64,000 nt of DNA, taken from NCBI RefSeq assembly GCF_900103195.1, contig NZ_FMWU01000019.1, forward strand, positions 80,460 through 144,459, given 5' to 3'. This DNA comes from Methylobacterium sp. UNC378MF. GTDB taxonomy: Bacteria; Pseudomonadota; Alphaproteobacteria; Rhizobiales; Beijerinckiaceae. Made by a program: the position numbers and the translations under genes. The first letter of the stretch is position 1. Every line of letters starts with the position of its first letter. A model generated the notes under the pieces. The model saw nothing but the letters and a program-made list of their open reading frames with translations, was not told the DNA's origin and ran no database searches. Below are positions 1 through 8,313 of this stretch, piece after piece.

Positions 1-288
1 GCTGCCCGCCCCCTGCCGCGAGACGATGGCGCCCTCCCGGCGCAGCCGGTCGAGGGCCGCCCGGACCACGGGACGCGAGACCTGGAAGCGCGCCGCGAGG
101 TCGTGCTCGCTCGGTAGCCGCGTGTCGGGTCCGTAGGTGCCGTTCCCGATCCCCGTGAGGAGCGCGTGATAGATGCCGTCGGCCAGGGAGCCGGGCCGGT
201 TCGGATCCGCGCCGCGGCGCGCCGGCCGCTCCGGCGCCTCCGCCCGGTCGGGCGGACCGGACAGGGATGAGGACACCGCCGACGACAT
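1..288 (-). CDS. GntR-family transcriptional regulator, N-terminal part (cut by window edge)
   Basis: Reading leftwards from an ATG at 288, 96 codons stay open to the window edge, so the gene continues outside. After a Pro/Arg-rich leader of about 30 residues comes a winged helix-turn-helix of the GntR type: LADGIYHALLTGIGNGTYGP, then a TRLPSEHDLAARFQVSRPVV segment and a wing ending REGAIVSRQGAGS. The effector domain that would fix the subfamily is not in the window. The gene is divergent from a KdgT-like permease starting at 471, which suggests that it controls that transporter in response to a sugar acid. That role is inferred from position only. Confidence 0.85.
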   Translation of the reverse strand, partial: MSSAVSSSLSGPPDRAEAPERPARRGADPNRPGSLADGIYHALLTGIGNGTYGPDTRLPSEHDLAARFQVSRPVVRAALDRLRREGAIVSRQGAGS

Positions 289-470
289 CCGGGGCTGCCT
301 CCAGGGATCGAGCCAGGCTGCGTCAAGTCAGCGATGAACCGCGCCGCTTGTCAACATTTGTACGATCCGGGGCGCGAGTTGCGCCTGCTTGTCAAAAGGT
401 TGTAGCAGCCGGCCCGGGGGATGAGCGGGTGCCGAAGGCCCGGAACAGGGTGGCACCGGGAGGGCGAACC
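289..470. promoter_or_regulatory. Divergent promoter region, gntR / kdgT-like permease
   Basis: This 182-base spacer separates two divergent genes. The nonamer GCTTGTCAA occurs twice in the same orientation, at 346-354 and 387-395, 41 bases apart. GntR proteins bind short sites containing TTGT or GTNNAC-like cores, so these are candidate operators. The permease has a GGGAGGG ribosome-binding site at 459-465. No clear -35/-10 pair was assigned. Confidence 0.4.
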
Positions 471-1481
471 ATGCAGATTCCCATCAAGCGTTCCCTGGAG
501 CGCGTGCCCGGCGGCCTGATGGTGGTGCCGCTGTTCCTCGGCGCGATCCTCCACACGCTCTTTCCCAACACGGCGACGTTCTTCGGCTCGTTCACCGGTG
601 CGCTCTTCAACGGGGCCCTGCCGATCCTGGCGGTGTTCTTCGTCTGCATGGGCGCGGGCATCGATTTCCGCGCTACCCCGGCGATCGCCCGCAAGGGCGG
701 CGTTCTGCTGGCCGCCAAGGTCGGCATCGCGGCGCTCATGGGCGTGGTGTTCGGCCATGTCCTCGGCGAGGCGCCGGTGGTCGGGGGCGCCTTCGCGGGA
801 ATCTCGACGCTGGCGATCGTCGCCGCGATGAACGACACCAATGGCGGGCTCTACCTCGCCCTGATGGGCCAGTTCGGCCGCCCGAAGGATGCGGGCGCCT
901 ACGCGATCATGAGCCTCGAATCCGGGCCGTTCCTCACCATGGTCACCCTCGGGCTGGCGGGCCTGTCCGCCTTCCCGTGGCCGACGCTGGTGGGCAGCAT
1001 CCTGCCGCTGGTGATCGGGATGATCCTGGGCAACCTCGACCGCGACATGCGCGCCTTCCTGTCGGGGGCGGCGCCGGTGATGATCCCGTTCTTCGCGTTC
1101 GCCCTCGGCTTCGGGCTCGACCTCGCCAAGATCTGGCAGGCGGGCCTGCTCGGCATCGGCCTCGGCGTGGCGGTGGTGGCGGTCACGGGGGCGGCCCTGT
1201 TCGTCGCCGACCGGCTCACCGGAGGCAATGGCGTCGCCGGGGTCGCGGCGGCCTCCACCGCGGGCAACGCCGCCGCCGTGCCGGCGATCATCGCGGCCGC
1301 CAATCCGGCCTACGCGGAGGCTGCCGGTCCCGCCACCGTGCTGGTGGCGGCGAGCGTGGTGGTCACGGCGCTGCTCGTGCCGCTCCTGACCGCCTTCGTG
1401 GCGGCGCGCGTCGGTTCGGACGCAGACGGGCTGGAGCCGGGGCACGAGCCGGTCCCGCCGCCCGCGCCGAGCGCGCCCTGA
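471..1481 (+). CDS. 2-keto-3-deoxygluconate permease family transporter
   Basis: A 336-residue integral membrane protein that resembles KdgT, the proton-coupled 2-keto-3-deoxygluconate permease, in length and layout. About ten hydrophobic segments are visible, with loops such as FVCMGAGIDFRATPAIARKG and IVAAMNDTNGGLYLALMGQF, and a late STAGNAAAVPAIIAA segment typical of the family. The ATG at 471 was chosen because a strong GGGAGGG lies seven bases upstream; the frame is open further upstream, but that extension is not hydrophobic. The Pro-rich tail is unremarkable. It is divergent from a GntR regulator. The exact substrate (a keto-deoxy sugar acid or another sugar acid) cannot be told from sequence. 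Confidence 0.85.
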   Translation: MQIPIKRSLERVPGGLMVVPLFLGAILHTLFPNTATFFGSFTGALFNGALPILAVFFVCMGAGIDFRATPAIARKGGVLLAAKVGIAALMGVVFGHVLGEAPVVGGAFAGISTLAIVAAMNDTNGGLYLALMGQFGRPKDAGAYAIMSLESGPFLTMVTLGLAGLSAFPWPTLVGSILPLVIGMILGNLDRDMRAFLSGAAPVMIPFFAFALGFGLDLAKIWQAGLLGIGLGVAVVAVTGAALFVADRLTGGNGVAGVAAASTAGNAAAVPAIIAAANPAYAEAAGPATVLVAASVVVTALLVPLLTAFVAARVGSDADGLEPGHEPVPPPAPSAP

Positions 1482-1604
1482 GGCGAATCCCGCGGCGCAC
1501 CGCGTGCCGGCCGCGACCGGCGGCAACCGAAGGGCCCGAGTCCGGTTGTCCCTTCGAAGAGCCCGGTATGGCCGCGGCTCACGGCGAACCGGAGCGGGCA
1601 CAGC

Positions 1605-1775
1605 ATGTCCACCGAATTCAGGGGCAAGACGCATATCGACATCTACGACCGTCCCACCCGCGAGGAATGGGCGCAGCGTTTCGGCGTCAGCGAGGAGAGG
1701 CTGCGCAAGGCGGTGACCATGGTCGGGAGCCGGATCACGAGCGTGGCCGCCTATCTCGACAAGCCGGCCTCCTGA
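1605..1775 (+). CDS. DUF3606 domain-containing small protein
   Basis: A 56-residue protein beginning MSTEFRGKTHIDIYD. The core EEWAQRFGVSEERLRKAV followed by VGSRITSVAAYL matches the DUF3606 pattern: a tryptophan, a helix-turn-helix-like FGVSEEQLREAV, then a VG..ADxVRxYL helix. The family is common as tiny genes in Methylobacterium and other Hyphomicrobiales, and its function is unknown. It lies 123 bases after the permease stop on the same strand and 13 bases before the DUF2934 gene, so those two small genes may share a transcript. Confidence 0.8.
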   Translation: MSTEFRGKTHIDIYDRPTREEWAQRFGVSEERLRKAVTMVGSRITSVAAYLDKPAS

Positions 1776-1788
1776 GATCGGCCGCGTC

Positions 1789-2088
1789 ATGGACGTGCCC
1801 CCTGATTTCCGTCCGCCTCCGGATCTTCCGGCGGCGGGGACGACGCTGCCCGAACCCGCGACCGGTCCCGACGAGGCTGCGCCTCAGCCTCCGGCCCCGT
1901 CGCCCGATGCCATCACGTTCGAGCAGATCCGCGAGCGGGCCTACGAACTCTGGGAGCGCAACCACCGGCCCGAGGGCTTCGAGATCGAGTTCTGGCTTCT
2001 GGCCGAGCGGGAACTGCGCAAGGAGCGCGATCGCCGGAAGGCCGGCGAGGCACCGACAGCCCCGAGATCCGATGCGCAGCCGACCTGA
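1789..2088 (+). CDS. DUF2934 domain-containing protein
   Basis: A 99-residue protein. The first 40 residues are Pro-rich and probably disordered. From about residue 44 it carries the DUF2934 signature ITFEQIRERAYELWERN, then RPEGFEIEFWLLAERELRKE: an Arg-Ala-Tyr-x-Leu-Trp helix, a Gly-rich turn and a second helix ending in AExEL. Function is unknown; the family recurs in many small copies in alphaproteobacteria. It follows the DUF3606 gene by 13 bases on the same strand. The ATG at 1789 is the first in the frame after the preceding stop. Confidence 0.8.
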   Translation: MDVPPDFRPPPDLPAAGTTLPEPATGPDEAAPQPPAPSPDAITFEQIRERAYELWERNHRPEGFEIEFWLLAERELRKERDRRKAGEAPTAPRSDAQPT

Positions 2089-2387
2089 CGAGGTCCGGTC
2101 GGAGCGCGCATCCTGACGGTGCCCGAGGGGGCGTGCTCACGGCTCGTCCCGGCACGCCGTCGGCCGCTGCTGCCGCCCGCGCACCGCGACGAATCTCCGG
2201 CTGCAAGCCTTCCGTGAAGGCTTCGCCCGGCGCTCAGGCGCGGCGCCGTGCGGCAGGAACCCGCATTCGGCACGCCCTCCAGGCCCGGGATGGCACACGG
2301 GTTGCTGGCTCTGCAGGCCGACGAGCCCGCCCTTGGTGTAAGGCCTACGGCTTCGCAGGCAGGCCTGCCGTCGGAGCCGCTGAGTCC

Positions 2388-2897
2388 ATGACCGATCTCG
2401 CCACCCTCAACCGCATGGACGCGCCGGCCTTCGAAGCGCTCCTCGGTCCCGTCTTCGAGCACGCGCCCTGGGTGGCACGGGGCGCCTGGGCCCGGCGCCC
2501 CTTCACCGGGATTGCGGATCTGCACGCCGCGATGATGGCGGTGCTGCGCGCCGCGCCCGCCGAGACCCGCCGCGCCTTCCTCAACGGTCACCCGGAGCTC
2601 GCCGGGCCGGAGGCACGCGCCCGAACTCTCACCGCGGATTCGGCGAGCGAGCAGGGAAGCGCCGGCCTCGACCGCATGGAGGCGGCCGACGCCGCGGCGT
2701 TCGACCGCCTGAACGCCGCCTATCGCGCGCGCTTCGGCTTCCCCTTCATCATCGCGGTGCGGGGCCGGGGACGGGCCGAGATCCGGTCCGTCTTCGAGGC
2801 CCGGCTCGGACAGGATCCGGAGGCCGAGGAGGCGACCGCGCTGGGCGAGGTCGCCCAGATCACCCGGATGCGCCTGGAGCGCCTGATCACGCCGTGA
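2388..2897 (+). CDS. uraD: 2-oxo-4-hydroxy-4-carboxy-5-ureidoimidazoline decarboxylase
   Basis: A 169-residue protein matching OHCU decarboxylase, the last step of uric acid breakdown to S-allantoin. Visible family marks are the N-terminal LATLNRMDAPAFEALLGPVF and FEHAPWVARGAW, the FLNGHPELAG segment with the catalytic histidine (HPDLAG in the family), the Ser-x-Glu-Gln-x-x-Ala-Gly-Leu-Asp motif (ASEQGSAGLD), and RFGFPFIIAVRGRGRAEI near the end. The ATG at 2388 gives the standard family length; the longer upstream frame adds only low-complexity residues. No other purine catabolism gene is in the window. It converges on the chemoreceptor gene. Confidence 0.9.
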   Translation: MTDLATLNRMDAPAFEALLGPVFEHAPWVARGAWARRPFTGIADLHAAMMAVLRAAPAETRRAFLNGHPELAGPEARARTLTADSASEQGSAGLDRMEAADAAAFDRLNAAYRARFGFPFIIAVRGRGRAEIRSVFEARLGQDPEAEEATALGEVAQITRMRLERLITP

Positions 2898-2934
2898 GAC
2901 GGCGCCGCGCGGCTTTGCCGGAGCCGGCCGGGCC

Positions 2935-4179
2935 TCAGGCCTCGATCGCCGCCCTGGCTTCCTTCACAGCCGCCTCGAAGGCGACGAACGCCGTGGTCGC
3001 CGAATCCCAGGCCTGGCTGCGCACGTGGCGGACCAGGGCCGCCGCCTGTTCGCGGGCCTGGGTCAGGGGCTTCTCGATGGCGGCCGGCCGCGTCGCGTCG
3101 GCGGGGATCCCCTCCGGCGGCGTGTCCGTGGACCGCATGCCGACCAGGGTCGCCGCGATGGCGCGGCGCCAGGCGGCGCAATCCGCCGCCAGGCGGATCA
3201 CCCGCTCATCCGCCGAGGCGCCGGCCTGACGGTCGAGCAGGGTGCGGCCGAGATCCTCGATCCGTCCGAGCTGCGCGAGGGCGTCGCCGATCTCCCGGCG
3301 CGCCTTGTCGGTGCCTTCCGCGATGCGGCTGACATTCTGGGCGATGTCGCCGGTGGCCTGCATCTGCTGGCCGAGGATCTCCGAAGCCTCGCGCATCTGC
3401 GCCGCGACATTGGCCACGGCGCCGCTCTCCGCCTCGACGCGGGCATTGGCCCGCACCATCGCGGCCGCGCCCGCCTCGACCGCGCCGCGGCTGCGCGTCA
3501 CCGCGGCCTGCATCGCCGCCATCTCCTCGCGCAGGCCGCTGACCCGGGCCCGGATCTCGTCGGTCGCCTTGGCGGTCTGCGCCGAGAGCGTCTTCACCTC
3601 GGCGGCGACCACCGCGAAGCCGCGTCCGGCCTCGCCGGCCCGCGCCGCCTCGATCGTGGCATTGAGCGCCAGCAGGTTGGTCTGGGCCGAGATCGCCGCG
3701 ATGGTGCCGGCCATCTCCTCGATGCGCAGGGCGGCGGTCGAGAAGCTGTCGAGCCGGCTTCCGATTTCCTCGGTGCCCTCCTCGATCCCGCGCATGCCGG
3801 CGGTGGCGCGGTGGAGGTCGCCCACGCAGGTGGCGATGCCGGCCCGGGCCGTCTCGGCGGTCTCGGCCGCCGAGGAGGAGCGGGCGGCGATCTCACCCGT
3901 GGTCGCCGCGAGTTCCTCGCTGGCCGCCGCGATGAGACGGGCCTGCTCGGCGGTCCCGGAGGCGTCGTGGGTCATCCAGCCGATCGAGGTGCCGGCATCG
4001 GACGCCGAAGCGGACAGGCGCGCCAGGAGGGACAGCCACTCTCGATCGAAGGCCGGCTCTGCGGCGGGATTCGGCGCCGGAGCGACTGGAACCGCCACCG
4101 CCGCCTCAACGGGCGCGGTCGCCGACACCGGGATTGCAAGCGCGTCAGGGGTCTGACGCTGCCGGCGCAAACTGAACAT
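2935..4179 (-). CDS. Methyl-accepting chemotaxis-type signalling protein, soluble
   Basis: A 414-residue chemoreceptor with no transmembrane helix. Residues 1-45 are Ala/Pro/Val-rich. Residues 60-300 form the long helical hairpin of an MCP signalling domain, whose tip reads IAAISAQTNLLALNATIEAA followed by RAGEAGRGFAVVAAEVKTLS, the site that contacts CheA and CheW. A C-terminal helical segment from about residue 320, including a CAAWRRAIAATLVG stretch, may be a small sensing domain. It resembles the position of CZB-type zinc domains but does not clearly match one. The protein is probably cytoplasmic and senses an internal signal. No other chemotaxis gene is nearby. It is separated from rne by hairpins. 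Confidence 0.88.
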   Translation of the reverse strand: MFSLRRQRQTPDALAIPVSATAPVEAAVAVPVAPAPNPAAEPAFDREWLSLLARLSASASDAGTSIGWMTHDASGTAEQARLIAAASEELAATTGEIAARSSSAAETAETARAGIATCVGDLHRATAGMRGIEEGTEEIGSRLDSFSTAALRIEEMAGTIAAISAQTNLLALNATIEAARAGEAGRGFAVVAAEVKTLSAQTAKATDEIRARVSGLREEMAAMQAAVTRSRGAVEAGAAAMVRANARVEAESGAVANVAAQMREASEILGQQMQATGDIAQNVSRIAEGTDKARREIGDALAQLGRIEDLGRTLLDRQAGASADERVIRLAADCAAWRRAIAATLVGMRSTDTPPEGIPADATRPAAIEKPLTQAREQAAALVRHVRSQAWDSATTAFVAFEAAVKEARAAIEA

Positions 4180-4269
4180 GCGGGCCTCTCCGACATCTTA
4201 ATCGGCCGGCATGGTCACACAGAACCTTCAACCAAAGGTGAAGGCTAGACTAGTCTCTCAAAGACCCTT

Positions 4270-4289
4270 GCACCGCATTGGTGCGGTGC
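4270..4289. terminator. Hairpin between rne and the chemoreceptor gene
   Basis: A perfect 8-base stem, GCACCGCA and TGCGGTGC, with a TTGG loop. No T-run follows on either strand. It lies just downstream of the larger rne terminator hairpin, in the leader side of the chemoreceptor gene, so it could be a secondary terminator or an mRNA end-protecting structure. Confidence 0.4.
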
Positions 4290-4309
4290 AGCGCGTTCTC
4301 TGCGAGAAG

Positions 4310-4345
4310 TTGCGCCCCCGGATAGCGATCTATCAGGGGGCGCAA
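4310..4345 (-). terminator. Likely rne transcription terminator
   Basis: A long nested hairpin directly after the rne stop codon. The outer stem is TTGCGCCCCC (4310-4319) with GGGGGCGCAA (4336-4345); the inner stem is GATAG with CTATC around a CGAT loop. The T-rich tail is weak, so it may depend on Rho or act as a 3' end stabiliser. Confidence 0.65.
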
Positions 4346-4349
4346 TGCT

Positions 4350-7300
4350 TTATTCTCCGGTCAGAGCCGCCTTGGTGCGCGACCACCAGCCCGCGCGCTT
4401 GGGCCGGTCCGGATCGGTGGGCGGCGTCAGCACGATCGCCACGGGCTCGGGGACCGGTTCGGCGGGCGCAGCCTCGGGCGGCGCGGCGGAAGCCTGCGCG
4501 CCTGCGCTCTCCCGATCGGCCGGCGCCGGGGTCTCGGCCGGGGCCACCGGCAGGTCCACCGCCGTCTCGGTGCCGCCCGAGGCCGGGGCGGCCTCGGCTG
4601 CCTCGACCGCCTCGGCCACCGCCTGAGCGCTCACCGGCTCCTCCGCCGAGAGGGCGACGGCATCGCCCGCCGCCTCGGGCGCCTCGTCCTTCTCGGCGCC
4701 GTCGCGCGACCGGCCCTCGCTGCGTCCACGCCCACCCCGGCGTCCGCGACGACGGCGGCGCCCGCCCTCATCGTCGGTGCGGGACGCCTCGTCGGCACCC
4801 GCCACGGTCTCGTCGGCTTCCCCGGCTTCCGCCGCGACGGCCTCGACCGGTGCCTCGGTGCCGGCCGGCTGCTCGCCGTCCCACGCCTCGCCCCGGCCGG
4901 TCTCGTCCGAGCTGTCCCGGCCGTCGTCCTGGCCGTCCTCCTGGCCGTCGTCCTGGCGCTCGTCGTCGCCGCGCTCCTCCTCGGAGCGGCCATCCTCGGA
5001 ACGGCCCTCCTGTCGGCCGCCCCGGCGGCGACGGCGGCGGCGGCGGCGGCGGCCGTCGCCGTCCTCGCGCGGCCCGTCCTCGCGGGCCTCGGCGCGGCCC
5101 TCGTCGGCCTCGCCCTCGGATTCCGTCTCGGCCTCGGCCTCGTCGGCCTCCTCGTCCTCGTCCTCGAACTCGGTGGTCGGCGAGATCGCCTGGGCGCGCA
5201 CGCCCGTCACCGGACCCTCTGCCCGCTGGGCCGGCTCGCCGCGGTCGAGCTGGAACGCGGCGGTGGCGGCCAGCCGCTCGTCGGCCGCGATCGTGATCGT
5301 CACGCCGAAGCGCAGCTCCAGCTCGCGCAGGTGCCCGCGCTTCTGGTTGAGGATGTAGAGGGCGACCTCTGTGCGGGTGCGCAGGACGAGGTTGTGGGAG
5401 GCCGACTTGAGCAGCGCCTCCTCGATGGAGCGCAGGATGTGCAGGGCCACCGACGCGGTGGCGCGCACGAAGCCCGAGCCGCCGCAATGGGCGCAGGGGA
5501 TCGAGGAGGATTCGAGCACGCCGGTGCGGATGCGCTGGCGGCTCATCTCCATCAGGCCGAAGGGCGAGATCCGGCCCACCTGGATGCGGGCGCGGTCGTT
5601 CTTCAGGCACTCGTTGAGCTTCTTCTCGACGGCGCGGTTGTTCCGCTTCTCCTCCATGTCGATGAAGTCGATGACGATCAGGCCCGCGAGGTCGCGCAGG
5701 CGCAGCTGCCGGGCGACCTCCTCGGCGGCCTCCAGGTTCGTCTTGAGGGCCGTGTCCTCGATATCGTGCTCGCGGGTGGCGCGGCCCGAGTTCACGTCGA
5801 TCGAGACGAGCGCCTCGGTCGGGTTGATCACGAGGTAGCCGCCGGACTTCAGCGAGACGTGGCTGGAGAACATCGCGTCGAGCTGCTGCTCGACCCCGAA
5901 ACGGGCGAAGATCGGCGTCGGGTCGCGGTACGGCTTCACGACCTTGGACTGGCCGGGCATCAGCATCCGCATGAAGTCCTTGGCCTCGCGGTAGGCGTCC
6001 TCGCCGGCGACCAGAACCTCGTCCAGATCCTTGTTGTAGAGGTCGCGGATGGCGCGCTTGATCAGCGAGCCCTCCTCGTAGACCAGAGCGGGGGCCATCG
6101 AGGTCAGCGTCAGCTCGCGGACCGATTCCCAGAGCCGCATCAGGTACTCGAAGTCGCGGGCGATCTCGGGCTTGGAGCGCGAGGCGCCGGCGGTGCGCAG
6201 GATGACGCCCATCCCCTCGGGCACCTCCAGGTCCTGCACGACCTCCTTGAGGCGCTTGCGGTCGGCCGCCGAGGTGATCTTGCGGGAGATGCCGCCGCCC
6301 CGGCCCGTGTTGGGCATCAGCACCGAGTAGCGGCCGGCGAGCGACAGGTAGGTGGTGAGCGCCGCGCCCTTCGTGCCGCGCTCCTCCTTGACCACCTGCA
6401 CCAGGATGATCTGGCGGCGCTTGATCACCTCCTGGATCTTGTACTGGCGGCGGTAGTGGCGGGGCCGCTCGGGAATCTCGGCCAGCGCGTCGCCGTTGCC
6501 GCCGACCTGGGCGATCTTGGGCTCGGCGTCGGGGTCGTCGGAATCCTCGTCCGACTCATCCTCATCCTCATCCTCGTCGGACTCGTCCTCGTCGTCCTCC
6601 GACTCGTCCTCATCCTCATCGTCGTCGGATTCCTCGTCGTCCTCGTCGGACGCCTCATCCGCCTCGTCGTCGACCGGCTCGGCGGTCTCCTCCGCGAAGG
6701 TCCCGGCCGGCGCGTCGGCGACGGTCAGCGCCTCCGCCACGGCGATGCGGGCCTCGGGCTCGACCGGCGCGTCCTGATCGGTGGCGTCCTCCTCGGAGGC
6801 GACGGGCTCGTCGGCCACCGGTGCGCCCCTGTCGGCCGCCTGCCCCTCGGCGGGGGCGGCCTCGAACGGCGCCTCGGCCGCGGGCTCGGCGGCCTGTGCC
6901 GGCTCGTCATGGAAAGCGGCGATGTCGCCGGCGGCGGTCTCGGAGGCGAGGGCCTCCCGCACGGCCTCGGGGTTCTCGGCGAGGGTATCGGGCTCGACGG
7001 CCGGGTCGATCCCCGCTTCCGTCCGGATCTCGGCGTGATCCTCGGCCAGATCTTCGGTTCGGGACACCTCGTGCCCGTCCTCGGCGCTCACGGTCTCGTC
7101 GGCGCCGCGGGCCCGGGCCTCGGCGCGGCGGCCGCGGGAGCGGCGCGGCGACCGGCGGCGGCGCTCCTCGCGATCGCGGTGCTCCTCGGCGTCGCGGGCC
7201 TCCTCCTCGAGGAGCGCCTGCCGGTCGGCGAGCGGGATCTGGTAATAGTCGGGGTGGATCTCGTTGAAGGCCAGGAAGCCGTGGCGGTTGCCGCCATACT

Positions 7301-7478
7301 CGACGAACGCCGCCTGGAGCGACGGCTCCACGCGGGTGACCTTGGCGAGATAGATGTTGCCACGCAGCTGACGCCGGTTGGCGGCCTCGAAGTCGAACTC
7401 CTCGACCCTAGACCCGTGGACCGTGACGACCCGGGTCTCCTCCGGGTGCATCGCGTCGATCAGCATTTTGTTGGCCAT
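4350..7478 (-). CDS. rne: Ribonuclease E/G family endoribonuclease
   Basis: A 1042-residue RNase E, the core of the RNA degradosome. The N-terminus MANKMLIDAMHPEETRVVTV begins the RNase H-like/S1 region. The S1 domain is split by about 250 acidic and Arg-rich residues (roughly 95-340), including an almost pure Asp/Glu/Ser run near residues 275-325. The catalytic DNase I-like part follows: SIDVNSGRATR at about 557-567 and IDFIDMEEKRN (metal-binding aspartates). The zinc-link PCAHCGGSG is at about 662. The C-terminal third is low-complexity, Arg/Glu/Ala-rich, and ends RAGWWSRTKAALTGE. In Caulobacter a C-terminal GWW motif of RNase E binds PNPase, so the same contact is likely here. A terminator-like hairpin follows. 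Confidence 0.95.
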   Translation of the reverse strand: MANKMLIDAMHPEETRVVTVHGSRVEEFDFEAANRRQLRGNIYLAKVTRVEPSLQAAFVEYGGNRHGFLAFNEIHPDYYQIPLADRQALLEEEARDAEEHRDREERRRRSPRRSRGRRAEARARGADETVSAEDGHEVSRTEDLAEDHAEIRTEAGIDPAVEPDTLAENPEAVREALASETAAGDIAAFHDEPAQAAEPAAEAPFEAAPAEGQAADRGAPVADEPVASEEDATDQDAPVEPEARIAVAEALTVADAPAGTFAEETAEPVDDEADEASDEDDEESDDDEDEDESEDDEDESDEDEDEDESDEDSDDPDAEPKIAQVGGNGDALAEIPERPRHYRRQYKIQEVIKRRQIILVQVVKEERGTKGAALTTYLSLAGRYSVLMPNTGRGGGISRKITSAADRKRLKEVVQDLEVPEGMGVILRTAGASRSKPEIARDFEYLMRLWESVRELTLTSMAPALVYEEGSLIKRAIRDLYNKDLDEVLVAGEDAYREAKDFMRMLMPGQSKVVKPYRDPTPIFARFGVEQQLDAMFSSHVSLKSGGYLVINPTEALVSIDVNSGRATREHDIEDTALKTNLEAAEEVARQLRLRDLAGLIVIDFIDMEEKRNNRAVEKKLNECLKNDRARIQVGRISPFGLMEMSRQRIRTGVLESSSIPCAHCGGSGFVRATASVALHILRSIEEALLKSASHNLVLRTRTEVALYILNQKRGHLRELELRFGVTITIAADERLAATAAFQLDRGEPAQRAEGPVTGVRAQAISPTTEFEDEDEEADEAEAETESEGEADEGRAEAREDGPREDGDGRRRRRRRRRRGGRQEGRSEDGRSEEERGDDERQDDGQEDGQDDGRDSSDETGRGEAWDGEQPAGTEAPVEAVAAEAGEADETVAGADEASRTDDEGGRRRRRGRRGGRGRSEGRSRDGAEKDEAPEAAGDAVALSAEEPVSAQAVAEAVEAAEAAPASGGTETAVDLPVAPAETPAPADRESAGAQASAAPPEAAPAEPVPEPVAIVLTPPTDPDRPKRAGWWSRTKAALTGE

Positions 7479-8313
7479 GTCGGACTCTCGGCATGGCGGC
7501 CGACGTCGTTCTCCGTGCCCGTGGTCCCGGCGGCGCCTCGCCCGACGTCAAACCTGTCGGGTGGGGTGCCGGCCTCGTCGCCGAGGCGGATGGGTTCGAG
7601 GGGAAATTGCCGTCAACCGCCGTTCGGCGCCCTGGGCGCCTGGGGTTGAAACAGGCCGGGAGGAGGGACGGACCGGTGCGACGCGCCTCTTGCGCCTCCG
7701 GGGCACGCGCAGCGCTATGCTGGGCCGTGCGTCCGTCCATCGTGGTCCCGACCTCGCGAAACAATCTCGGCCGGATGGGGACCGGCCGTGAATTCTGGGG
7801 TGCGGCGGAGAAGCTCCGCCGCGTCGTGCGACACCTGCCCGATCGCGGGCGACACCCGTCGCCGCCAAGCGGACCGACTGGGCCCACCGCGACACCGCGA
7901 CCGTTTTCGCAAGGAATTCGGTCGCGTCCGCGGGCCGTTGCGGCGACCGGCGGGACCGGAGAGGGTCCTCATCATTACAGACGGCTGCGCGGATTTGGCA
8001 AGGGTCAAGCGTGAATAGATGTCACGGGGCTGTCACGGCGCGCGGTCCTTTTGCGCCGAACGCAGCGATTCCATGCCCGGCAGGTTCGGATCGGCTGTCC
8101 GATCCACGCCTTCATCCCGAGGTGCGGGAGGCGCAGCGCAGGCCCCGCAGGAGCCCTCCGGCCGGCCGCGCGATCCCTGGAGCCCGCCTTCGAGACCCGC
8201 TGACGCGGGCCCCTCAGGATGAGGGGGCGGGTGGGATCACCCGGTCATCCTGTCCGGAGAGCGCTGTCGCGCATCGTGCATGTTCGTGGCGAGCGCTCGA
8301 CCGACGGCATCCG
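7479..8313. other. Intergenic region holding the rne promoter and leader, plus a repeat
   Basis: 835 bases without a convincing gene. The rne leader must lie at the left side of this stretch, because the genes on both sides read leftwards. Long 5' leaders with autoregulatory structure are known for rne in other bacteria; none was resolved here. The right part carries a dispersed repeat at 8112-8223. Open frames in the area lack codon bias and recognisable motifs. Confidence 0.5.
8112..8223. repeat. Intergenic palindromic repeat, copy A
   Basis: The element opens with TTCATCCCGAGGTGC and closes with CCCCTCAGGATGAGG, an imperfect inverted pair. Internal landmarks GGAGCCCTCC and GCGCGATCCCTGGAG are shared with a second copy at 15793-15906. 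It belongs to the short dispersed elements found between genes in Methylobacterium and Bradyrhizobium relatives. Confidence 0.65.

Noticed and set aside
267..470. N-terminal extension of the KdgT-like permease
   Set aside because: The frame is open, but the added residues are Arg/Pro-rich, do not resemble the family, and the ATG at 471 has a strong ribosome-binding site.
5331..7649. 772-residue frame on the strand opposite rne
   Set aside because: It lies wholly in the shadow of rne, whose motifs are unmistakable; in GC-rich DNA the opposite strand of a real gene is often open.
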